DNA of 64,000 bases from Sipunculus nudus (Eukaryota > Annelida > Sipuncula > Golfingiida > Sipunculidae): assembly GCA_026874595.1 (NCBI GenBank), contig CM049317.1:22706882-22770881 (forward strand), written 5' to 3'. Positions within the stretch are counted from its first letter, which is position 1. Every line of letters begins with the position of its first letter. Below, piece by piece: positions 50,136 through 60,640 of this stretch. The notes beneath the pieces were generated by a model. That model had not been told where the DNA came from. It made no database searches and was given only the letters and a program-made list of their open reading frames with translations. The position numbers and the translations under genes were made by a program.

Positions 50136-53060
50136 CCTCTCTCAAATTTCTTTAAGAAAAGAAAGACAGAGAGGGTGCAGGAGACAACCTTAGGTAAAAC
50201 ATTACCTTAGTCAATATTCGTTGAACTGGGTTCTAAAGATTTAGTATCTGAGACGTGCTTAAAGCTAGCTATTCGTCTGCCTCTTTGTTTGACATATTGA
50301 CAGACAAACAAACACACGAGACCAGAGATGGGTGATGGCGAAACTTGAACGGCAACTAGTTCATGTTAGTGAGATTTTGTAAATTAATGCCATCTTTTGT
50401 CATTTCCAAACTCTGGTTTATCTGGTTTGCTGCCAGATATCCTTGCTGGACATGATGGATTACGACCAGTGGCTATTTTGGCGGTCCCCCCACAGGTTAT
50501 AAACCAGTGGATATACTCAAAGTGGACACCGTGGGATCGGCTTCCAGCCGTTTTGGATTACGTTATCAAAGGTTCAAGAGCAAGAGGGTAATCTAATAGG
50601 CCCCTTTAAGGAAGAGCAGCTGTCAATATCCTACTGATTTTATGCTGCGTGGCCGTGTTGCTCATGTAATAAAATATAAATGTTATCTCGTTCCAGCTGC
50701 TATCCAATATAATCAAATGTAATATAACTGTCACATTAATACCCGGCAAAGCCACCTTATAAAGTCCTTCCATATCTATCAAATCTAGCCAAGACTTTCT
50801 TTCCAGTGCCTCTTGTTATATCATTTTGCATTATATTTACCATTATATTTGTTACACAGCATAATTACTTGAAAGAAATACCGATTAGAGTTGTAAGCTG
50901 AGCAAGCAGTGTATCATACACTGGAAAGGATCCCCGGAGCATAATACAATAACAAGATTAAATTGCAATTTTCCTGGATACCAGATACGATATTCTGGTA
51001 AAAGTTCTAATTAACATACTCCAATAAAATAAAATAAAAATATTTTAAATACAATGACATACACCATGGCATGATTCATCGCGTGCCTGTATAATTATAA
51101 AGGGTAATTACATGTAATTTATTTGATTATACCAAATTTCTATAATATTATATATGCACCTCCCTTTGAAACCAAACTTTCCTATAGACAGATTCTTGCA
51201 GGACGTTGTCCTCTGAGTACTTCCGTGTCCATTTCCGGCGCCCTTATCGAACCATTTTTATTTCTCTCAGTTTTTTTTTTTCGAAACCGATCATCGAGGC
51301 GGCCATTTTGTTTACACACTAAAACCAGGATGTCATAGGTCGCATGCCGAAATCATGGATACACTGCCAGTTAATATAATATATGACATTTAGTCTGGCA
51401 CTAATGATTTCCCCACAGTGAATTAATTCATGACCTCTCTGCAGGCAGTTGTTAGGCTGTTATGAGCGATTTCGGTCTTTGAATATTTTGATTTTCTTTA
51501 CAAAGCTATAATATCCCTTGCCGTTTGAAGCATTCGTAAATTTCAGAAGGATCCGCGGCTCTATATATTGAAAGCTCTGTCTATTGGTAGCTCATGGATT
51601 GCTGGAACATATCGAGGCACGATGTAAAAAAAAATAGAGTGACCTTCCATGCCCATTTCACAACTAACTGTCAAATTCGATTCACCCCTCGGTCACAAAA
51701 GCGTAAGCTATTTCCATCAGAAATAACAGCTTTATACCCCAATGGTGGCTGGTATGGTCCCTAATGGGTGATTTACTGCACGGTGGTCAGCCACAGATAA
51801 AACACACTACTGTATGTCAGTTATAAAGTCTGGTTATAAATCCACAGATTGAATTCATTGCGTTATGCTATCCACTGTTTCATTTCAGCTGTTCTATTTT
51901 CTGCCTGCATGGTCTGCCCCGCGTCACTTTAATGGAATGCCTATTTATTTATTTATATTTCTCTGTGTAAGATAACCGGTTATCTCGAGGTCAGTAACGG
52001 ATGATCATTTGCGTTGCTGATCCAGATCCATATCCAGACGGATCCAGATCCGGCTCGGACAACGTTATCTATCTGTTCGTCCAGCAAACTTATTAAAGTT
52101 TCTTTTTAAATGTCCATTTATAGGAAAATCTACTTTGTTGTGACCGTGCTTGACTGCAGTGAGTCAATGTTATAACTGACGGTGGTGGCACTGGACATTT
52201 GTCACAGAATTCCTCTGTGGTCACGTGTCCGATATGTAAGTTTTTGGCCTTGAACTTCCTTGTATGATGCAGCGTGTGTCCTAAGGGTTCATAATTCGTA
52301 TAAATACACAAGATCATGATGTCTGTTTAATATTAACTGATCTTTTAACATATATGCTGATATATTCATCATATCAAAGGTTTAAGTGAGTAAGTCCTTA
52401 CTTAAATACCGATCTTGGCTTAAAAGGTTATCACTAGAATAAGTATTTTTTCAAGAGAACTGTACCGATAGTATTGTTCTAGATATTTCAGTTATTGATC
52501 ATCATATATTCAATGATATATAACCATTTAATAAATAATGATATAATCAATTATACGAGCGACAGGACATCTGAATAATGTATGTTCCACAGTTATCCGT
52601 GAACTAGTGTGGAAGTACGTTATATATAGCTTTAGTAAATCATACAAAATGTGAATGGTCTATTATTTAATATTCTGCCTATAAATGTTACGTTTGTCCG
52701 GAAGCTAAATTGGTAAAATATAATGTTATATTTAGATCCTTCCCCAAACAGCAAAATGCAAAAAAAACATTCAAACCACGTTCTCAGCAGACGTTAAACC
52801 TTCCCACAATTCCCTGGGGTCGAAACCAACACCAACCGTTAGGTGTCATTCAAACAATACCCGCGCCTGCAGGGGCGAGCATAGAATACTGAAAACGATA
52901 ATTAACAAAACTGTCTGGTAAAATAAAAGTTGGCTCCAGTTACGTAGCCATTAGGTTAATGAAATGAAAACACATTGACTTCGGGCTAGAGAGAGCGAAC
53001 AATTCATTTATTTTATTAAATAAACGTTATATCTACATATCTCTAAAGCATTCACTACTC
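50136..53060. other. No recognisable gene
   Basis: Non-coding on inspection. A minus-strand AAAATGGCCGCC near 51300 looks like a start context but opens only a 20-codon frame. Short GATCCAGATCC repeats lie at about 52020-52055. Confidence 0.4.
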
Positions 53061-53091
53061 TTCGGCCACTACGGAACGGAACATGGAACGC

Positions 53092-53255
53092 GTGACAGGG
53101 GCATAATTTACGGAACGGAACAGAACAAAGATATAAAAATTGTGTTAATATTTTAATGGGGTGAATGTTTCATGATATAATTTATAGTAATAAACTTATT
53201 TTAACATATGCGATTTGTTAAATTTTTATTTTAGCCCCTGTTCCGCGTTCCGTGA
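53092..53255. mobile_element. Fold-back element (possible MITE)
   Basis: GGAACGCGTGACAGGGGC at the left and the inverted GGAACGCGGAACAGGGGC at the right form ~20 bp arms around about 120 bp. Extra GGAACGGAAC repeats flank the left arm. No target duplication was identified. Confidence 0.4.
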
Positions 53256-54351
53256 TTTAGGGCAGCCCCGGAAGACCCCCCAGGAGGTGTGAGTGAGGCC
53301 TTTTGTTTTGACTTTGCCGAACTGATTTCAAAAGGTCGAAGCGTAGTGAATGATCTCTAAAGTTCACAGACGAAAGTTTCCTCCACGCTTTATACTTTAT
53401 TTTTGCCCATGTACGTCACGAGACCTCTACAAATGGCAAATGCCATAATAATTTCTTTTTTATTTCTTTTACATGTTTTTTATTGTCCCACATGTGCCGT
53501 ATTTTCCTTTGTTCTAATTTTACGTTCATACCTACTTGCATCACACCTAAGGGATACACACGGTTTGTTCTGATCAGCATGTAACTCAATTTGACTGGTC
53601 ATAGCTTTTGAGAAAACTAGACATATCCACTATAGTTGAATAACGATAACTTTATGATATCTCAGCTAAAACATGTCATATTCATCATAAGTCGAATGAT
53701 GAGTCATCATGTTATCGAATGCATATGTAAAGTACACTTTGGCAGTGTTTTAACTTTACATTACGTTTTTATAAGCCCCTAATTAATGTTGGTAAGCTAA
53801 ATAAAGTATCTGCCCCGTACCTCTGGCGTAAACTTGTTACAGTGTATCACCTGTCAGCAAGCAGTCCTTCTCTCTGAGCAAAGACCGCGCATTTAATTGG
53901 TTCTGATCAGGAGACCGTTTTAAAAATAGCGATAGCAAAGTATAATATACGCGAGTTCTGTTTTCTTTCATAAACAGAATATTCGGCTGAAGTGTCTAGT
54001 AATACTAATACATTGTATATTTCTAATTGTGTCACCGATTTACATATGCTTTCCTCTCATAAACACCATATTTCATTTTATACGATTTTATTCTAGACAA
54101 GCAATGTAAGTTTTTGGAGTTATCATTTGCCTCTTTATTCGGTGACATCAATATATACAATGCTGTGTATATGTAATAAGGCCAAGTAGGGGCTCGATCA
54201 TGAGCGGGATCATTACTGAAAAAAAAAAAAAATAACTGGCAGTTATGGCCTTCGACTATGTGGCGGGGCATGTGGGACAAATCTTTTATATCCCTCTTGA
54301 ATATTTTGCATCATGTACAGTTTTCATCGGCGTGTGTCAATCACGGCGTCC

Positions 54352-54560
54352 AGGGGCGGATCCATGATTTAGGAAAAGCGGGGGTCCAATCCAGGAGAAG
54401 AAATGAAAACCCTAAAAAAAAGGTCTTTAGGTCTGAAAAAGGGGGGGGGGTCTAGGCGGCAAAATTTTGTCTGAAGCCCTTAAAAAACGTTGTTTCTGAA
54501 GTAAAAAAAGGGGGGGGGGGTCCGGACCCCCTGCCCCCCCCCCCCCCCGGATCCGCTTCT
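54352..54560. mobile_element. Short hAT-like MITE (209 bp)
   Basis: GGCGTCC flanks both sides (54345-54351 and 54561-54567), consistent with a 7-8 bp target duplication. Terminal inverted repeats are AGGGGCGGATCC (left) and AGAAGCGGATCC (right, inverted). The interior has two poly-G runs and a poly-C run and no coding capacity. Confidence 0.7.
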
Positions 54561-54896
54561 GGCGTCCCCTAGCAAATCCCATGTATGACACACGCTTCAT
54601 TTAACCTTAGGCCTACATGATGCAAAATATCCTACTTGTAATTGTAGTGTTATTTATTGAACAAATTCCTCAAAGCAAATGTATAAAAAGAGAGAGGGCG
54701 ACACAAAAGAGAATAATTATACAGGAAGTTTTTCTTTTTTATGGCCGGGGGGGGGGGGGGATGCTGTCAAAAAAAAGGAAACGGGCTATGTGATATCTGC
54801 TCACGTGACCTCATGACGTCATCATTGACAAGCAGCCATTAGAATCAACATTTGAAGTAAGAAGTGTATATTATATGTTAAGACGCGCAAATACCC

Positions 54897-54897
54897 T

Positions 54898-54946
<49 letters not shown>
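54897..54946. repeat. (TA)n microsatellite
   Basis: Alternating TA with one ACA interruption, followed by TG-rich sequence. A further clean (TA)n is at 55386-55427. Confidence 0.9.
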
Positions 54947-54948
<2 letters not shown>

Positions 54949-55384
54949 ATATATGCGTGTGTATAGGTGTATATTTAACTGTGTGAAAAAAAACATATAA
55001 AATCAATTACTAATAGTTTAATATTTGGAGCTGCTTTTTTTGTAAATACACAAGGAACCCTTATCAGAGCAACTACACTTGATCAGATCCCTAGTATTGT
55101 TCTTTCAGTAACGATTAATTATTCAATGGGCCCGGCGTACAGATAACGACACGCTACTTCAGACCGCCCGGGCTTACCCAGAGGCAGACAACAGCTGCGG
55201 TGTCGTCACACAGTCTAACTTAAAACCTGACTAATCCAGCTACAGCCGCAACAAGCTCGTGACCCCTTACTGGTACCAGACTAACACGTCACTCCGACGC
55301 CGCCTACGTCATGTTAAATAGTGAAATAAAACATTTTGTTCGACTGGTGAAAAATGCCGACTTATAAATAAAATTAAGATTCAG

Positions 55385-55430
<46 letters not shown>

Positions 55431-55663
55431 CAAAATTCTATGAAAAAAATACCCATTGGTGTCAGTTTAGATACAGGGTGCCGTGTATTCACCTTTGAAT
55501 GGAACATCTGCCAATTTTTGGGTTCTGTCATGAATGCCCATGCATGATAATTTTAATATAAATTTATTTATTTTATATAGCGCTAAATCTCTAAACATGT
55601 TAGTCTTCATTTGCTCTTGACAAAAAGAAAATAAAAACACATTATCAATGGGCCTGTTGTTCT

Positions 55664-55903
55664 CTAAAATACATAGTCTTCGTGTGTGAAAGGGACATGG
55701 TTATATATAGCTTGAAGTTCAATATTCGGACTTCTAATTTTAAGTTTCAAACCACGCCGAGAATTCAATTCAAGTAAGAAACCAAATCCATTAGATTTGT
55801 GGTTAACTATGAAAAAAAACCCATCATAGTCAATACTTTTGTACAAGCTGTCAAACTGAAATCTGTTTGCTAGTGGCAGCTGCATTACATGAATCCGTAT
55901 CAT
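55664..55903 (-). CDS. Unrecognised 79-codon open frame
   Basis: It begins MIRIHVMQLPLANRF and ends HEDYVF, with mixed composition and no low-complexity stretch, in DNA where other frames are broken. No signal peptide, membrane segment or known motif. It could be a small exon, an old gene fragment or chance. Confidence 0.15.
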   Translation of the reverse strand: MIRIHVMQLPLANRFQFDSLYKSIDYDGFFFIVNHKSNGFGFLLELNSRRGLKLKIRSPNIELQAIYNHVPFTHEDYVF

Positions 55904-56549
55904 TTTTTGCTTCTTAATTTCCTCCCTCTATAATTTGACTATTTCCCGTGTGTAAAAAAAGTGATTTCATTCCCAAATGTCTGTAACTGTCAAATCCAGA
56001 AGAAGGTGGTGCCTATGGTCCCAGGGTTATTAGTTCACCTTGCTATCCTGACTTGCTATAATCTGAGTCAATAAAGTGGACCAAACGTTTCAAGGTAAGC
56101 TGTGCTCCTGCTCATAGTAAGTAAACTTACACCGGGCGCGAATAAATACATAAACATTCCGTTCTACACTACTATCATAATCAATACACATGTAATTTAT
56201 ATCTTGATTCATATCAAGTACATCTTCCTTAACTCCTATTTGATGCTAGCTATCGTACTTCATGTCACGTTATTCTGTTTAATTGAACTGACACATGTGT
56301 AGCTATCAACGTGCGTAACCTAAGCAATCTGTAAACATGTGAAACAGAATCTGAAGCCTGAGAGCCGGGAAAATTTCGCTAAGAAATCTGTTGACAAAGT
56401 GGCAAGTGACTAAGTACTTTCAAATTGATGCGGTGTCCTGAGTGTACAGTCCATTCCTTCAAGTAAAAAAAAAATATTTGAGGACTAATATATGTTTATG
56501 TATCGAGCAATTAAAATTGTAATTTATCAAAAAATCATAATTTTATATA

Positions 56550-56919
56550 CTGTGGTTGGCTTCATATTCGCGAGGCTGAAATTTCGCGATTTTTACATTT
56601 TTAATGTTTTGCGAGGGTTTCATTTTCGCGATCTCACTAGTCATGAGTTTGTGACATTTTCTTATATAATGATAGGCCCGCACACAGCATAGGTGGTTTA
56701 GTTCAAATTTAAGGCTTACATTTCCCTATACCTGCAAGGATGTAATTTATTTAAAAAATTCTCTCTGTTTTAACCTATTACCATACAAGTATTGATTACA
56801 CTAAATAAGAAGGACATTCTCAATTGGCCGATTATTCCCGAGGGTTTCATTTTCGCGATTCTTTCCCATTCGCGAATATCGCGAAATTAAAACCCTCGCG
56901 AACAAAACGGCAACAACAG
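56550..56919. mobile_element. CpG-rich MITE with CGCGA repeats (370 bp)
   Basis: TA on each side. The left end CTGTGGTTGGC and the inverted right end CTGTTGTTGCC lead into ATTCGCGAGG/GTTCGCGAGG. TTTCGCGA-type motifs recur near both ends in both orientations, so long stretches can fold back. No coding capacity. Confidence 0.65.
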
Positions 56920-57054
56920 TATTACGCTTTTACAAAGCGTCTTCTTCCTCAAATTAATATTTTGAATGGCACTGTTCTTATGGGCAGGCATTTTATCGGA
57001 TTATAATGGACCTTCACTCCACCCTTTTCCTATTTAAACGTTTTGTCTTTACCA

Positions 57055-57235
57055 GGAGGATAAGGATTCATCCCCTTTCGTGTGTGTGTTGTTATGTGTG
57101 TGTGTGTGTCTTTGTGTTTGTTAATTTTATAACTCACGCAATAATTAAAGAGAATCTCATGAAATTTTCAGGGCTTTTGAGAATGGGCCAATGAAGAATC
57201 CGTTATATTTTGGTGTAGACCCCGTTAAACGGACA
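57055..57235 (+). repeat. Dispersed repeat R2, copy 2
   Basis: Collinear with 40800-41000: ATTCATCCCCTTTCGTGT, a (GT)n stretch, AACTCACGCAATAATT, ATGAAATTTTCAGGG, then GAATGGGCCAATGAAGAATCC and ATTTTGGTG. This end is better preserved than in copy 1. Confidence 0.5.
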
Positions 57236-57719
57236 GGTTTCTAGATAGTTATCAAATGCTGAACAATTCCCTGCAAGATAATTAATCATTAGAACTATAA
57301 TTTTCAAACAAATATTTCCAGACCCAGGTATACCTCTTTGCGATAACCAGACAGTCAAGTGGCTCGCTATCCTGATGTTCGTTAACATTGTTAGCTTATC
57401 CTGTGGAACTCATTATCGCGAGAATCCACAGAGACCGGGGCCGCTACATCTCATAATGTATATTCGTCTCTAATGGCTAGAGTCAGATAATGATGATCAT
57501 ATTTATACAGAGTTTCGAGACACCTGATTTAACCACTTTTTGTTTATGTCGATGCCTATCATAAGATAACTGAAACACAGCTTGTTGATATTGAGTATAA
57601 CTAGAATACAGGTAGTCGACAATCGATTACTTGTATCCGCCGAAATCAGAGTAGGACGAGTAAAGTGAGGCATGAATTGAGTGGCAAGGGGAAATAGGGT
57701 GAGGTGCGTTGCATATTAG

Positions 57720-58800
57720 CATGGGTGTCTGCAGCCGAAATGTGTATGTAGGTGGCGCCACCTACCACAAAATCCAGAAAGCTATCCAAGTTGTGTACAT
57801 ATGCAAAACTTTTAACAGATAAGTGAAACCACTACTTGTATATGAGTGATTTTATCCCACAGCTGACAAACAGACGGACGCTGTGCAAAAAAGGTGGCAA
57901 GTGGCGCCACCAATGTTGTGTATGATTAAGAGCTATGTAAGATATATACACATGCAAATTTTCAGGGGGATATGTCAAACCAGTCCTGAGATATATGCCT
58001 GAATGTCTGCAGCATAAACATAAATGTAGGTGGCACCACCTGCCACTTAATCGAGAAAACTATCCAAGATGTATAAACATGCAAAAATTTTAGGCAGATA
58101 GGTCAAACCACTACTGAGATATGAGTGATTTTATCCCATGGCAGAAAAACAGACGGACGCTGTGCAAAAGAGGTTGCAGGTGGCGCCTCCAGTTTTGCGT
58201 ATGATAAAGTGCTATGTAAGATCTATAGACATGCAAAGTTTCAGGAGGATACAGCAAACCAGTCCTGAGATATAAGCCTGGATGTCTGCAGCGTAAACAT
58301 AACTGTAGGTGGCGCTACCTGCCACAAAATCCAGAAAGCTATCCAAGATATATAAACCTGCAAAATGTTAGGCAGGTAAGTCAAACCACTGCCGAGATAC
58401 GAGTGTTGTTATCCAACGGCAGACAAACAGACGGACGCTGTGCAAAAATGATTGCAGGTGGCCCCACCAGTTTTGCGTATGATAAAGATCTATGTGAGAT
58501 CTATATACATGCACAATTTCAAAAGGATATGTAAAACCACTCTTGAGATATAAGCCTGTATGTCTGCAGCCTGAACGTGAATGTAGGTTTCGCCACCTGT
58601 CATAATATCAAGAAAGCTATCCAGGATGTATACATATGTAAAATGTCAGGTGGATAAGGCTAACCAATGCAGAGATACGAATGATTTTATCCCAAGGCAG
58701 ATGGACAGATGCACGTTGTGCAATAATGGATGCAGGTGGCGCCACCATTTTAGTGTATGTTTTAAAGCTATCCAAGGGCTACATTTGTGCAAATCGGTCA
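57720..58800 (+). repeat. Tandem array family II, 278 bp dimeric period
   Basis: Eight copies of GGTGGCGCCACC or a close variant start at 57751, 57900, 58029, 58179, 58308, 58457, 58586 and 58735, with spacings 149, 129, 150, 129, 149, 129, 149. The two half-units differ: one carries CAGACGGACGCTGTGCAAAA, the other GTCTGCAGC followed by AAACATAA. Both have ATGCAAA..TTTCAGG and a GAGATAT block. An array, not a gene; its right edge fades at a CGG-rich stretch near 58890. Confidence 0.85.
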
Positions 58801-60244
58801 AACGGTTCCCGGTTCATGTGACCCGATCATAATTCCGAATTTAAAAAAAAAAAATCCGCCCAGTGGTTACGGAGGAGTTCTCCAGAAACCTATGCGGCGG
58901 CGGCGGCGTCCGACTGAAAACATAGTACCCGCAAAACTCTGTTTTGGCGAATACAATTATGGTTAACATGTTAAAATGTAAGACATAATAGTCCATCTTG
59001 TGCTACCAAAAATACTTCCTTGGCCCTACCTCTTTGGGCCCCATGTGCTCAACTGGGCAAATGATACAAGGGTGTGGTATGTCTGTGGGTCGGACGCAAG
59101 TTTTCTGTTGTTTACACAAACAGTAGCACCGCGCGATCGGCTGCGTCATGGCTCACTATAAAGGCACTTGAAAACGACGAAACAGCTGTTGAAAATGACG
59201 TATTATACCGAAGCCACTTGTCCTGTTGCCACACCAGGTTATGAAAATCGTTCAGGTTGACCTGTCAAGACTATTTTTTACAGATACAAGGTTTGATAGA
59301 GGGTTATGAACTAAATAAGATTAAAAAAGACACACGCGATAGGTACAGCTTATTTTGTGGCAACAAGAGAATGTTTCTTTAACTAAGTACTTTGTACATC
59401 TGCAGAATTCAATTGCGGTTTCGGACTACGTGATTTGGCTTACACGCGATAATTCTTGCGTCAACCGGGCTGGGTGTACCACTCCTGGATGTGCGTCAAT
59501 CCCGTCAAAGCCGGTATACTCCCATCTTTTTATTTCACAGACGATATGGTCTAATTAAGGAGAATTTACAACAATTTCCGGAGGTGTATGGTCCATACAT
59601 TTGATGGGGATGTACTGTGTACTTTCTGTGTACTATCACTCAAGAAGTTAATGTACAGTAATTAAAATCTGCCATATACTTGTTTAAAACAGGTGACAGA
59701 TCTCATCTCAAACAAAATGGTGTTTTTGTTGTGGTACATAATGTTATTTTTAAACCTTTTACTGTTACAAACCGTAATTGAGAATGTCTCATCTGCGCTT
59801 CTTTGTTCGCCTGATTTAATTAAAGTTCAATTATTCATATCAGATGAGCGAACGACACTTCTGAGAAGGCAATTAGTGCATCGCCTGAGGGAGGCCAGTC
59901 CAGAAAATTAATTGAAGATCGTTTATTATTTTAATTACCGACATTTAAGCATAAATTAATTAGCTGCATCATTTAAGTTATTTGTTAAAAGCTTTGCGAA
60001 ATTGGCCAATTAATCTAGATATTTAGCGCACTTGTGTACGTGAGTGCGCGTATGTAAAAATACCATAAAAATGATCCAGAAATACAAGCAACTATAGTCA
60101 CATGGTCAAATATAAACGATATACACCTTTATGTATAAATGAATTAATATCAGTGGTCCTCGTCAAAATTACGACATATTATCTGCAGTGCATAAGGAGT
60201 AATAATTTATACGTATATAAAGATACATGAAAGAGTTATTTTGG
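58801..60244. other. No recognisable gene; R1 fragment inside
   Basis: Non-coding. 59380-59540 holds an R1 fragment (AGAATTCAATTGCGGTTTCGG, then CAACCGGGCTGGGTGTACC). A (CGG)n-like run lies at about 58893-58908. Nothing else is recognised. Confidence 0.45.
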
Positions 60245-60379
60245 ATATAATAATAATAATAATAATGTTTTATTACAGACTCATGGTCCATATACAGAAA
60301 CAATGAAAGTAAATAAGAATAGAAAGAAAAGAACAGTAGAAAGCAAATAACATAGGATTTAGGCCAACTGCATTATTAC

Positions 60380-60640
60380 TTATAATCTGATAACAAACAT
60401 CTTCTGGTTATGAACATTAAACAAGTCTGACTTTAGGTATAGATCAGATTCATACAAAGTTCTGACATACAGGTTGTCAGATTCAGTTATTCTCATTTTT
60501 AATGAATAAAACTGTTTGCGCATTAGTGCGTCAAAGGTGGTAATGTTACAACTGATAAATTCTTCACTGATGCTGCAGTGTTTTGGAAAGCCAAGAAATG
60601 TCCTAAAAGCATTATTGTACGCCACTTTCACCTTTTCTAT
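60380..60640 (-). pseudogene. Frameshifted C-terminal end of LINE ORF2
   Basis: The frame starting KVAYNNAFRTFLGFP is the usual C-terminal extension of this LINE type, following the reverse transcriptase thumb. It is one frame away from the main ORF2, so a single indel at about 60630-60645 separates them. The main frame runs on only to an early stop at 60612. Confidence 0.75.

Noticed and set aside
43665-50210. Many open frames of 60-100 codons sharing MGNRDLISGF-like peptides in the 43 and 48-50 kb arrays
   Set aside because: They occur in several frames and both strands of the same tandem monomer and follow its DNA repeats, with stops at the unit edges. They are repeat artefacts, not a gene family.
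51250-51312. Minus-strand AAAATGGCCGCC as a start codon in strong context or a YY1 site
   Set aside because: The frame closes after 20 codons through a poly-A-derived lysine run, and no donor joins it to anything.
57720-58800. A CRISPR array, suggested by regular spacing
   Set aside because: Repeat and spacer lengths are wrong, spacers are themselves homologous, and the genome is eukaryotic. It is a satellite-like array.
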